DNA of 64,000 bases from Chrysaora quinquecirrha. Taxonomy: Eukaryota > Cnidaria > Scyphozoa > Semaeostomeae > Pelagiidae. The translations under genes were made by a program, and so were the position numbers. Positions 10,611 through 21,482 of this stretch are shown here, in pieces (position 1 is the first letter of the stretch; every line of letters starts with the position of its first letter). The notes beneath the pieces are model-generated. The model saw only the letters and a program-made list of their open reading frames with translations, searched no databases and had not been told where the DNA came from. Location of the stretch: contig JACTAT010000007.1 of NCBI GenBank assembly GCA_014526335.1, forward strand, positions 1 to 64,000, read 5' to 3'.

Positions 10611-11321
10611 ATATATTATACATGATATATTATTTGCTTGTTTTTAATATTAATGGCTGCAATTTTTTATAACTTGTTATATACGTTTTCCAAAATGCTG
10701 AGTAAGCAAAAAATTTTGTCCTCATCACAAAGGCTTAAAATAAAAGTTGATAAGAAACAGCAATTAGCTGATAATTAGCTTAAATGATAGAAAAAGTTTA
10801 CTTTCTACAGAGATTTTAACATTTACAGTGCGTTTTACCTATTTTAGTCCGATTTAGCTTGATTTTCGGCAATGTAGATGAAATAGTCATAATTTCACAC
10901 TCTACACGGTTGCTAGGCAACGTGTCACGTGACAAATAATCAAACAATAGTATTAACTAGTTACAATTGGATACTTGCACATTTCTACCAAGTTTTATCT
11001 CAATCAGACAAATAGCAGGCGAAAAACGCGCTTCCCCCCATCCCTAGAAAGGCAAAAAATAGCCCATACCGAATAGGGTTAATAAAGTGGAGACTTTTCT
11101 GAGATACAATTCACTCACATATTTAATTTGACGGATTAATATTTTCTTGTAACAATCGACTTTTGTTTAGCCGAATCGTACAACTAATAAGCATAATGTT
11201 GATTAATTTGACGTCAACATGGCTTCAAGAAATCGAAATCCAGTCGCTTTTATTCCATTCTACTACCCATTTACCTATCATTTAACTCTTTTATTTCATA
11301 AATAATTTCACCAGCCGCCCC

Positions 11322-11382
11322 ATTCTCAAATGCCAGACACGTTTCGCTCTTATTGGAGCTCATCAGTGAAATGTTTGAGAAT
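11322..11382 (-). ncRNA. Hammerhead ribozyme motif, type I
   Basis: Seen on the minus strand: core CTGATGA, stem II GCTC/GAGC with a 6-nt loop, GAAA, then ACGTGT and C as the cleavage base. Stem I has a distal 9-bp helix (ATTCTCAAA with TTTGAGAAT) and a short proximal helix with one mismatch (T where the other copies have G). Stem III could form only two pairs in a monomer, but ACGTGT can pair with itself between two molecules. Confidence 0.8.
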
Positions 11383-11541
11383 CGCACCGGTTTTAATTGC
11401 GTGAGAAGCACAATTGCTAATCACACGACAACCGGAGCTGGGCTGACTGGTGAGTAAATGTGTGAGTTTTAGACTGGTATGACACGAGTACCGAAGTCTT
11501 GCATATTACTATGTAAGGTTGGTACCTGGCCTATAAACCCC

Positions 11542-11551
11542 GGTTCGATTC
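11542..11551 (+). promoter_or_regulatory. Pol III B-box-like sequence before hammerhead
   Basis: Seen: GGTTCGATTC matches the tRNA B-box consensus GGTTCGANTC. A loosely A-box-like GGGCTGACTGG lies near 11436, about 100 bases upstream, farther than usual. Schistosome Sm-alpha elements are a known case of a Pol III promoter linked to a hammerhead, so this pairing may be functional; that is inference. Confidence 0.45.
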
Positions 11552-11608
11552 TCACACATGTCACTGATGAGCTCCTATAAGAGCGAAACGTGTCTGGCAT
11601 TTTAGAAT
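11548..11608 (+). ncRNA. Hammerhead ribozyme motif, type I
   Basis: Seen: CTGATGA core, stem II GCTC/GAGC, GAAA, short stem III within ACGTGT, cleavage expected after C at 11594. The proximal stem I pairs ATGTCA with TGGCAT (one G-U), and the outer stem pairs ATTCT with AGAAT. All invariant core positions are present. It lies directly downstream of GGTTCGATTC (11542-11551), a good match to a Pol III B box. Confidence 0.85.
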
Positions 11609-11944
11609 GGGGCGGCTGGTGAAATTATTCATATAGGCCGAATACGAATTTGTGCTCATGCAATATGAGCCTAACTGCATGCGTTTCGGTACCTTAGGCC
11701 AGGTACCAACCTTACATATTAATTCATAAAGCTTTTTGAAATTTTTTTCGCCGAGGACACTCTCCGGAAAGTGCCGATTACAAAGATACATTTTGTTTTT
11801 CAGTCCGTGGAGTGGTTTTTGAGTTATAAGCGAACATATATACATACATACATACTTACAAACATGCACACAGCTCTGTTTTATATATACTGTATAGAAG
11901 TTTTGGAAGAAGAGTACCCTGTCGCTTTGGATTAGCTAGCTTAC

Positions 11945-12715
11945 AATCAAATGTTTGCTAATTCTGATTTTCATTCCATTCTTGTTGAAAAGGATAGATC
12001 TAACAAGACTGGTATCAAATTGAGCACTAAGGGTAATAATACAGAAACTGAACCCACTGTGAAACTGTTTGGTGTCAAACTTGATAATAAGTTGAATTGC
12101 GACAGTCATTTCCGAGTTGTCTTAAAAATCCGGGATTCAGTTGAAATTTTTAACGATTTAATGGTTTAGAAACCAGGAAACGTCTAGCCCATAATTTTGT
12201 ATTTTCAAATTTCAATTATTGTCCATATATATAGCATTTTTCATCTGCTATATCTGCTTAAAATTGAAAGGATAAAAGAACGATCATTCTGATTTCAATA
12301 TGATGGTAGAAAAAGTTCTTGTCAAGAACTATTACAACGGGCTGGAAGATGCCCTAGGTGTGTTTCTCGTTAACGCTGTTTCTGTACCTAAATCTATAAG
12401 GCAAAGAAGGAATAAAATCCTGCTTCCATGTAATAGCTATTAAAATTTGAATCTTCTAGAATCATTGAAGGAGAAATCCCTATGACTTGCAACATTATAC
12501 ACCAAATCAAGTAACGTGCCCTAAAAGTCTCGGGTCTTTTCGGCCAATGATATGGAAGAGCCTCTACAACGAAATAGCATCTGTTGAAACTCCCAAGTTT
12601 TTTAAACAAATAATGAGTCAATGGAATGGCATACAATGCACTTGCAATGTATACAAGTTCGAAAATTTAAGAGGATTACGATTGGATGGGTTTTTTGTGT
12701 AAATTTATTATATTA
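11945..12715 (+). pseudogene. Jockey-like LINE reverse transcriptase relic (left)
   Basis: Seen in broken frames on the plus strand: a stretch with NSDFHSILVEKDR and VKLFGVKLDNKLNCDSHF, which fits the post-catalytic RT region of jockey-like LINEs (PxKF..I.L ... VKLLGV.ID..L.F..H). Then, after frameshifts, SNFNYCP, and a last open piece at 12487-12702 with LGSFRPMIWKSLYNEI and FFKQIMSQW, like the conserved C-terminal G...W..LP..I....FK..L block. The catalytic RT core is missing and several stops are present. The mirror is at about 46797-47560. Confidence 0.6.
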
Positions 12716-12748
12716 CTTGATAATATGTAACCATGTTTTGTAGTAGTG

Positions 12749-15700
12749 CACTGCAAATTCCTGAAAACTTATTTAGATAAATTTTCTTGATTTAGGAAAA
12801 AGAATCTTGAATTCAGATTGATCGAAATCGGGGAAATCTTGTTTCAAGATTATATTCTTGCCTCAAGATTATTTGCCTTAGTTAGAAACCGTTTTGCACC
12901 AGCTTGTCCAAACATATCTCATTTTAAGAAAATTCATCTCAAATCACTGCGAAATCTTATTTCACTTGCGCTTGCACTGGAGTGTTGAAGATTTGTATAG
13001 CATCAATATAGGTTTCTGAACGATGAATATAAAGTGAATCAAGCGAACATTATTAGTGTGATCTGTATGGCAATATGTGAGTCTGGTCTGCTGTTAATCA
13101 CAGTGCTTCGGTTAACATGCAGTGGAACAAATTTTACAGTTTATTGTTCTCAGCTTTTTCAAACGCAACAGTGGTTAGCCCAGGGCTGACGTTATAAAAA
13201 GAGCCCCTTCAATCCTCAAAATTCTGACCCTGGGCACAAAATTCGGAAAATTCCTCGTCTCAATGAAAAGGGGAAAATTGCTTTGAATTCTGCGATATGC
13301 CGCGCTGTCAAATTTCTTTCAAAATGAACAAAGAACTGCTTTTGCTTTCCTTCACCGCATTGAATCCTGGGATTGATGATGACAATGACACAGAAAATGA
13401 CAGTTGACGACATTTGACAAGAAAGGCGCTCAAAATGGAAGAAGAAGAGGAAGCCACAGCCAAGCCGAAGAAGTTAAACAAATAAAGAACAGAATTTCCA
13501 GGCCAGTAGGTGCTCTGCTTTGTTGGTTTTACTGAAAAGCAAAGAAGCATTTCCAGAATATTTGGCCAAAGAATTTCGGGTAAGTTTTTAAATATAGATA
13601 TTATTTGCAAGTTCTGCCGGGCTTAGTCTTAGGCCTAGGCTTGCCCCGTTCGTGAATCGTGTGGACCTTATCTTTCTTTATCTATATACCATTCCAAGGC
13701 CTAGTTTACTTTAATTTAATTGTCATTTAATTAATGTTTATTCTCCTGATTAAGGTGACCAAAATCAGCGCACTTAGGCTGCATCTTTGTTCTATGAAGC
13801 TCAGAGTTATCATCTAACCTATAGGGTACACAAAGCTATGAAAAAATAGATACTTTAGTGAAGTGGAAGCCTTTACCTAGCTAGGTAAGACAGCAGTAGA
13901 GCTGCTAAAGCTCAACTGAACTTGGTTTTTGGTGATATGATACTGTGTAGGCTGTGGTACCTAACCCAACAGTAGGGAAAGCTGCTGAAAAAATCAATTT
14001 ATGTTTGGTTTTCAACAGATGCATACCCCAGTATGATATTTTCATGCAGATTTAAAAATGTGTAAATCTGAATGATATCAAGAAGAGCAATTTAAAAAGT
14101 AACACTTTCATTCTAATTGGTTCTCCTGCACAAGAAACTGGAATGACGATGTGTGCTTGCAACAGTTTACATTTATATGACAGCTAGGGATATAAACCCG
14201 ATCGGGAGGAAAGTAGCTCGATCGGGATGAAAGAAGCCTGATCGGGATGAAAACAGAAAAATGCTTTTGCAAATTTTACTCCCAATCGGGAGGAAAATGC
14301 AAGGAATGTCTATTTACGTATTCCGGGGGATATTTTAGATGCCATTTTCGGAATCTACGCCCCAGAAAACTTTTCCAGAAATTGCGATTTTGTTAAAAAT
14401 GACGTCATTTCCATTGTTCTGCACCCTTCTTGCGTGTTTTCTGTTGACCTGGCCTAATGTTTCGGAACTTTCTCTCTAAATAAACTAATTTTTGTGAAAA
14501 TTATCATCATTTTTTCGTGCTCCACGCAATTTCGCGCAAATTTTCCAATAAACTGCCTGTAGAACAATGAAAATGACGTCATTTTTAACAAAGTCGCAAT
14601 TTCTGGAAAATCCACACGGGGAACCCCAAAATTTTTTTACACATAACAGGGTTTTCTGGGGCGTAGATTTCGAAAATGACATCTAAAATATCCCCCGGAA
14701 TACGTAAATAGACATTCCTGGCATTTTCATCCCGATCGGGAGAAAAATTGGCAGAAGAATTTTTCTGTTTTCATCCCGATCTGGCTTCTTTCATCCCGAT
14801 CGAGCTACTTTCCTCCCGATCGGGTTTATATCCCTAGCTGTATGAATAGAATATGACAAAATCTGCATCAGGTGTTGCAGCCAAGGTATTGGCGAGTGGC
14901 ATGCTGGAGGGATATCCGTTATAACATGGAATTCCCTTGCAGAGAGTGTCATGTGAAATTCATCCCCTATTTCATGTTCTGTGAAATTTCCATAATTTTT
15001 TGTGATAGTCATGGTGTTACTTTCAAAATTGTTGTTTTTTGAATTTATAAATGGCATAACATAATTTTTAACCTATCAAGTTAATTTTTGCACAAGCAAG
15101 TCAACATTCATGTAAAAGGCTCTGTATGATGCAAATAAAAACTCAGATTCTGCTTTGAACAAAAAAAGCAATATGTCTCTGTTGAATCTTAACCCAATCT
15201 TAAACTATTCAGAAAACTATGTAAAGTTAAACTCATAAAATAATTTTTGGCAGCATTTTGTGAACAAAAATTCAATTTGAGTCTATTGAATCTAACCTTG
15301 TCCCCTTCACCAAAAAAATGTTTGCAGGCTTTGTGGAGTTTGCAGTCAAGTTCACTTCAAATAATACTTGAAGTCTTTCTTCCCCACTAGAGTTATCTTG
15401 TGAAAATAAAGTTGAAGACTGACAGGATCATTAGATTTTATCTTTGCCTCTAGGCAAGTCTATAGTATGCTTTAAATATGTTACCTACTTGTTTTTATTG
15501 TTGGATTACTCTGAAAATTTGGGCAATTAAGTCACAGATGCTTGTTGAGTACTTATTAAGCATGATTTTCATCAATTCTTTATTCGATTTTACCATATTT
15601 TGCTTATTTCTTAGCATGGTGAAATTTTATATGAAAGGAGATTGAAAGAACTTGAACTAGAGCTAAGGACAAGTGTATGAGCTACATAGTGGTTCTTGAT

Positions 15701-16539
15701 ACAAGAGGGAATGACAATGTTTATTTTAACCTTTGATGCTGTACATTTCAATAACAGTTGGAGTTCCAGTGAAATCTGCTTATTCCAATATTTGTTTTGC
15801 CATAGTGATTTTGATCTTGGGACAAATTTTAACATTTAAATTGTATCAGACAATAAATAAATGTTAAATTTTGATGAACATTTAGGTTAAATATCTTGAA
15901 TTTCTAGCTTTGTTGAAAAATTGAAACCATATTTTTCTATTGAAGAAACTTTTCTCCTATGCATATTTAGTTGTTTGTACATTTTTGTTTGTTTGTCATT
16001 CAACAAAGTATATTAGGTATTGCTACAATTGCAAATTGGTTTTATTTTGATATTGTTCCTAGCTGTCCTAACATTTTTTTAAGCCTTCTTAAAGCATAGT
16101 TAATTTTGAGAATTAATTAAATATAGTTGTTACTTAATGTTAATTAATAGCTACTTAATGTAACCTTGAAAACTGATTTTTTACTAATTAGTCTTGTTGA
16201 TCTGAAAATTTACTTGAAAAATGAATAAGAATAATTGTCTCTTTTTAAGAAAACATATCCTGCCTTATTTTAAGAAAATTATGCTGTTTGCAAGAAAATA
16301 TATCTAGTAAAACAAGATAAATTATCTTATTAAGTAGGGAAGTACAACTTTTTAAGATAAAGATAATTTTTCTACCATCAAGACAGTTGTTCTTAAAACA
16401 AGATAATTAGTCTAGGCTAGAAAATCTTGTTTAGAAAATTTATCTCGTGGAGGTGAGTAGACAATTTGGCTTGAAATAAGAAAAAATATCTGAAAACAAG
16501 TTTTTTTTTCTCAAAACAAGCACCCAGGAATTTGCAGTG
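12749..16539. mobile_element. CMC/CACTA-like DNA transposon, left arm only
   Basis: Seen: terminal inverted repeat CACTGCAAATTCCTG at 12749 and its complement ending at 16539, flanked by TG on both sides (12747-12748, 16540-16541). The right arm shows the uninterrupted target with a single TG at about 46752-46758, which fixes the ends exactly. Both subterminal regions hold many copies of AAACAAGATAA-like motifs in both orientations, typical transposase-binding arrays. CACT- ends with a 2-bp duplication fit the CMC superfamily. I found no transposase, so it is probably non-autonomous. A 660-bp foldback is nested inside. Confidence 0.8.
14181..14840. mobile_element. 660-bp foldback MITE with CCCGATCGGG motifs
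   Basis: Seen: inverted ends CAGCTAGGGATATAAACC with TATGA on both sides (14176-14180, 14841-14845), a 5-bp target duplication. The arms extend about 240-300 bp each and contain repeated GATCGGGA(T/G)GAAA blocks and a matched AATGACGTCATTT pair nearer the middle. It lies inside the CMC-like element. The superfamily is unclear. Confidence 0.7.
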
Positions 16540-17129
16540 TGTATGTGATAAATTCATATAATTGTAAACATTTGAATAAGATCATTTTCTTTAATTATAT
16601 AATTTGAAATTAACAACCGAGTGTGCTTTGGCGCCTGGGAGGACCCTGACTTTCTCTACTCCCTCTACTCATGTTGCCTGTCGGAAGCTCTATTCCACGT
16701 TGAGAGATCTATACACTCACTACAACTGAAATTTGAACTGTATTCTAATTTTAATTAATTCCGATAAATCGCACCTTTCTGGTTTGAAAGATTAAATCCG
16801 ACGAACGAAGTTACTACAATTACGTTGCAATTAAAACAAATTACATCATTTCTCCGAATCGACTGAACAATTAGAGAAACAGATGGAGAAATGTTTAGAA
16901 AACTGAAGCTGACCAATGGCTCATTCAACAAGGCACAGCTTCATATTTTGCCTCCAAAACAATCTTTCAAGAAACTTAAGTGGGTAAACTGAACTGTAAC
17001 ATGTTTATTTTACGTGAATGGCAATGAAAACCTTGACTTTAAGAGCCTTGGAAAGCATATTGCACAAGTGATTGATGGAATTTGAAGCAATGCATTGAAG
17101 AAAAGCAAAATTTTTTTTAATTTTTAAAG
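16540..17129. other. Intervening sequence, no gene seen
   Basis: Seen: conserved between arms (mirror about 46160-46752). Open frames are short and broken, and I recognise no exon. Confidence 0.5.
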
Positions 17130-17713
17130 GCGTGTTTCGACGACATGTTTCCATCATCATGGGTTCGTTTCAAATATTTGAATTTAAAATACGTTACTTA
17201 CATACTAGAAGTGTCAAGCTTAACAAAAATAGGCTGATAAAAAATAAGAAATAGTTAACAACTAATTACACAGGTATAGTCTATAAATAATAATTTTGGG
17301 AAAAGAGTGACAAGACAGCTTTACGGAAACTCTTTGGGGGCATATACAATACAGAGAAGAGAAAAATAACAAACACAAAATATATAATTTAGAAAATAAG
17401 GACATATTAGTATAAAAAACATGCTTATTGAGAGAGGGCTGCTGCCATTCGATAAATAAGGCTTCCTTAACCTGAAGTTGATAGGAGGACCAAATTAACG
17501 GCGTTGCCATGGGTTTCCCACTTGCCCCTGTTATTGCCAATATTTTTATTGGTCACCATGAATAGATCTGTATTATGCCATATTCAGGACCTAGAATATT
17601 GTTCTTTAGGAGATACATCGACGAAATTTTTGCGTTGTTTAACAGTGAAAGCGAAAATATCTAGTCAATCTTTTCGTGGTCAATTTGTACGTTCGTTGGA
17701 AATATTTTGTTAA
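17130..17713 (+). pseudogene. Penelope-like element RT scrap (left)
   Basis: Seen: on the plus strand at 17495-17560 the frame reads GVAMGFPLAPVIANIFIGHH, the block that precedes the catalytic site in Penelope-like RTs. It continues, after an in-frame stop, to RRYIDEIFALF near 17600, where YVDD is altered to YIDE. So the catalytic pair is lost. The minus strand at 17130-17165 carries an ATGATGATGGAAACATG...CGAAAC segment of the type seen at Penelope ends, probably from another insertion. The mirror is at 45570-46150. Confidence 0.6.
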
Positions 17714-17839
17714 ACCCCTTTTTTTGTAAGATTGAATTCGCACCAATTCAGCGCAGTTATGTAGCAGCTTCATCTCCAATTAATTAGCATGCAGTTATAT
17801 GTGTTGACTACATAAACTATCACATAGCTAAGGAGAGAA

Positions 17840-18320
17840 AGATGATTGATGCAAAGAGTGAAATTCACGTGAGCGAGGTGACTTATGGGCCACAAACATA
17901 CATACAGAAACAGAGGTTAATATTCGTGTGGACGATGTGGACGTGTGGACAAGATATATAAACATAGTTATAGATATATAAAGAGCGACAAAACTCATGT
18001 GGGCTATGTGGCTGCGTGGAAAAAATATATTACACAAAGTTGTAGAGATATATAAGGAGACTATATATATGTGGCTGACTTGGACGTGTGAATCACGTAC
18101 TTATAGAGATATAACGGCATTCGAAATCCATGTGGACGATTTATTATAACCTGTTGACCTTATATATATACACAGAGTTGTAGAGAGAAATAGGAAGATG
18201 AAATTCATGCAGACGATGTGGGAGTGTGAACAAAATATCTGAAAACCCGTTAAAAAATATTTAGGACAAAATTCATTGGGTCGATATAGCCATGTGAACC
18301 ACATGCATACACACAGTTGA
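17840..18320. repeat. Degenerate tandem repeat with GTGGACGATGTGG motifs
   Basis: Seen: four to five diverged copies of an approximately 85-100-bp unit containing GTGGAC(G)ATGTGG, AAGATATATA and AGTTGTAGAGATATATAA. Also present in the right arm (about 44960-45450). Open frames here are products of the repeat. Confidence 0.6.
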
Positions 18321-18829
18321 ACAATTATAGTGAACGAAAATCCTATCTCTTATACTAAAACGCGATTGCAAGTCTATTGTCTTTTTTTGTCAGAGCGAGC
18401 ACGCTTTTCTAGAGGGTCCCTGGGCTGCGCACTTGGACCAGAAGCAAGGGCAAACTGTTGAAGGCGTGCCATCGCTTGGTTTTTTTCACCCTAGCTACCA
18501 GAATCTCGCTTAAAAGCGGGGAACAACCCTTCTTCCATTGTTTTTGCCATTGTTTTGTAGCACAATAAACAATAGGGTCACATGGACGATTTTCACCAGA
18601 AAAGTCGTTACCTGGAAGAGCGGATGCTTAGATCTATCATTGGGTCGTTAATTACACGTTCTCAGACAGATAATGAGGTCATTAGTTACAGTAATGCCAT
18701 TCGTTACATAATTATAACTGCTCTGCATTGTACTAATTCGTAATGACGGCCATTTCAGGATAACACAAAAGGATTTCAAGATTTCAAATTCTAGATTCCA
18801 ACGAAGGATAAACGAAGATGTTTCTGATC

Positions 18830-20600
18830 AGAACATTTCAAATGCATTCAGTACATCTCAAGGATAATGTGGAGGATGTTCAGTAATGTTGTGGGTTATC
18901 TTTAAAAAATGTCGTAGTAATGTGAAGGGTGTTCAATAATGTGGAGGGGGTGTCTTTCAGTTTAAAGGATGCGAAGTAATCTGGAGGACTGTCTTTCGGT
19001 AATGTGAATAGGGCGATGAAATGTGGAGGGCTATCGTTCTGTAATGAGGAGGGTGTGCAGTAATGTGGAAGACTATCTTCAAGTAATGTGGAGGATACAC
19101 AGTAATGTGAAGGGCTATCTTGAAGTAGTGTGAAGGGATATCAGTAGCGCGGAGGGATATCATGAGGAATGTGAAGGATGTTAGAGAATGCGGAGGGTTG
19201 TCTTTCAGAAGTGTGAAGGGTGTGAAGTAATTTTGAGTGTGGAGGGCTGTCTTTCAGAAATATGAAGGATGCGAAGTAATTTGGAGGCCATCTTTCAGTA
19301 ATTTGAAGGGTGCGAAGTGATGTGGAGGACTATCTTCAAGTAATGTGGGGGTACACAGTGATGTGAGGGGGCTATCTTGAAGTACCGCGGAGGGCGATTT
19401 TCAATAGCATGGAGGGATATGATGGGGAATGTGAAGGGCGTTCAAGAATGCGGAGGGTTGTCTTTCAGAAGTGTGAAGGGTGCGAAGTAATGTGGAGGGC
19501 TGTCTTTCAGAAATGTGAAGGGTGCGAAGGAATGTGGAGGGCTATCGTTCTGTAATGAGTAGGGTGTGCAGTAATGTGGAGGATGTTCAGTAATGCTGAG
19601 GACTATATTGCAGTAATGTGGTGGATGCGGAGAAATATGGAGGGTTGGACTATCTTTCAGTGATGTGAGGGGTGCAAAGTAATGTGGAGGACTATCTTTC
19701 AGTAATGTGAGGGGTGCGAAGTAATGTGGAGGTCTATTTTTCGGTTATGTGAAGGGTACACAGTAATGTGGAGGGCTATCGTTCTGTAATGAGGATGGTG
19801 TGCAGTAATTTCGAGGTTGTTCAGTAATTTTCAGGACTATATTGTAGTAATGTGGTGGATGCGGAGAAATGTGGTGGGTTGGGCTATCTTTCAGTGATGT
19901 GAAGGGTGCGAAGTAATGTGGAGGTCTATTTTTCAGTAATGTGAAGGGTTCACAGTAATGTGGAGGGCTATCGTTTTGTAACTAGGGTATAGTGTGCAGT
20001 AATTTGGAGGTTGTTCAGTAATTTTCAGGACTATATTGTAGTAATGTGGCGGATGCGGAGAAATGTTTTGTGTTGGGCTATCTTTCAGCGATGTGAAGGG
20101 TGCGAAGTAATGTGGAGGTCTATTTTTCAGTTATGTGAAGGGTACACAGTAATGTGGAGGACTATCGTTCTGTAATGAGGATAGTGTGCAGCAATGTCGA
20201 GGATGTACAGTAATGTTGAGGACTATATTGCAGTAATGTGGTGGATGCGGAGAAATGTGGAGGATTGGGCTATCTTTTAGTAACGTGAAGGGTGCAAGGT
20301 AATGTGGAGGGATATCATCAGTAATGTGGATGGTATGCGGAGTAATGCGGAGTAAGATATCTTGAAGCAATGAGGAGGGCTATCTAGCAGTAATGTTCAG
20401 ATGGATGTTCAATAATGTGGAGAGCTATCTTGGAGTAGTGTGGTGGATGCGGAGTAACTTGGAGGGCTTGGCTATCTTTAGTAATGTTCTTGATGCGGAG
20501 TAATGTGGAGGGCTGGGCTATCTTGAAGTCATGTGGAGGGCTATCAACGGTAACGTAGTGGCAATGATCAGTAATGACGGGGTTGCGGAGTAATGTGGAG
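18830..20600. repeat. Minisatellite inside the Helitron
   Basis: Seen: dozens of diverged units of about 19-22 bp with the theme CAGTAATGTGGAGG followed by GCTATCTTT, ATGTT or GTGCGAAG. Higher-order blocks of a few units are themselves repeated. Open frames on the minus strand are repeat translations, not genes. Confidence 0.9.
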
Positions 20601-20910
20601 GGACCAGATCGTCAAGAAGAGTTTTCATTGCCGTCCATTTACTGAACATCCTCAACATTACAGCGAAAATCCCTGCAGATCACTTAATATAACCCTCAAC
20701 ATTCTTGAACATACTCCACATCCACATTATGGGTGGTTTTTCTTTAATTCAACAATCCAGGCTTTACTCTACAAATTATTCCCATTTGATTGTAAGGTTA
20801 TTAACATGTTAAATATCCGTATGAAACTAAATATGTAGAATTGCTTCTTTATGAAGCATTAACTGGAAGGCGGAGGTCCCAAGTGAACCGCGGAGCGAAA
20901 AAGCCCGCGC

Positions 20911-20933
20911 GGAAGCGCGCGCAGCGCGCTTCC
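20911..20933 (+). terminator. Helitron 3' terminal hairpin
   Basis: Seen: a 10-bp perfect stem GGAAGCGCGC/GCGCGCTTCC with loop GCA, 13 bases before the CTAG end. Known: this hairpin serves as the rolling-circle termination signal of Helitrons. Confidence 0.88.
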
Positions 20934-21212
20934 GGGCAAGGGCTAGTTTGTACACTATTATATGCTGTGCATTGTGCACATTGACTTTATAGATTTCCTC
21001 CACCTTATATGTCTCTGTAGATGTATGAATAACAATGGTCCAGCCGATTTCTGCCTCCCTAAATTAAACTGCACCTTTATGGGTAGTGGCTTTTTTGCAT
21101 TATTGGGTTCGGTTCACCCAAATTGAATTTCTTGCAATGATATCAAGAGGGGGCAGATGGAAGGAATATGGGTATATCTGGGCGTCTATATAGTAGGTTT
21201 TTGTATATTTAA

Positions 21213-21482
21213 GGCCCCGTTTACACTGTACAGGATAGCTATCGGAGCGCTGCACCTTGCATTAAGCCATATCGAATAGGGCAAGTGATTGCATCATACC
21301 CAAAACCTATCGTTAATACCAATGGTTAAACCCCACTCAAAAAAGAATTTCAATTACATCCGGAGCAGCGCGATTTTCATATCACCTACAAAATGGAGTG
21401 AAAATCAGGGAGTAAACATAAACCCTATCCGATGCAAAATCAAGACGCTTCTAAAGGTATCCTGTAAAATGTAAACGGGGCC
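21213..21482. mobile_element. 270-bp TAA-flanked MITE (left)
   Basis: Seen: inverted ends GGCCCCGTTTACA flanked by TAA (21210-21212, 21483-21485). TAA duplications and GG-starting ends fit PIF/Harbinger MITEs. Its mirror (44398-44667) has the same length, so the insertion predates the split of the arms. A short frame inside is not a gene. Confidence 0.72.

Larger units (their letters stand above)
8261..11082. mobile_element. TTAA-flanked element enclosing a Penelope-like element (left)
   Basis: Seen: TTAA at 8261-8264 and 11079-11082 with inverted ends CCCTATTCGGT... The inner flanks contain GGCGTTTTTCGCCCCC on one side and GGCGAAAAACGCGC on the other, and a TCACGTGAC palindrome appears in each half. 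The middle (about 8600-10620) is a Penelope-like element, presumably inserted into a MITE of piggyBac-like type. The mirror copy is 48421-51177. The same TTAACCCTA- type ends recur at 38843-38910 and 57674-58233, which suggests one family. Confidence 0.65.
11299..11640. repeat. Inverted pair of hammerhead-bearing units (left)
   Basis: Seen: about 75-bp inverted repeats (AATAATTTCACCAGCCGCCC outward) at 11299-11382 and 11548-11640 that each contain a hammerhead motif pointing toward its own outer end. Between them lie about 165 bases with CCGGTTCGATTC-like sequences just upstream of each ribozyme. Farther out to about 11863 the plus strand ends in an (ATAC)n tail after GAGTTATAAGCGAACAT, a tail form seen in many SINE and LINE ends. 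Confidence 0.7.
18346..20946 (+). mobile_element. Non-autonomous Helitron, left arm only
   Basis: Seen: starts TCTCTTATACTAAAACGCG and ends GGGCAAGGGCTAG. A GC-rich hairpin (20911-20933, GGAAGCGCGC/GCGCGCTTCC) sits 13 bases before the CTAG end. The left flank ends in A and the right flank begins with T. The right arm (junction 44933/44934) has the joined A-T site with nothing lost or duplicated. These are the defining features of Helitrons. No Rep/helicase frame is present; most of the interior is a minisatellite. Length 2601 bp. Confidence 0.93.

Noticed and set aside
11561..11869. 102-codon minus-strand frame
   Set aside because: It is antisense to the hammerhead-bearing repeat and its ATAC tail; the mirror is 47634-47942.
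18957..20370. Minus-strand frames rich in HYLKIVFHITAHPPHY-like repeats
   Set aside because: Translations of the Helitron minisatellite.
18830..20600. CRISPR-like array
   Set aside because: Units are short and diverged with no unique spacers of constant size, and the setting is eukaryotic.
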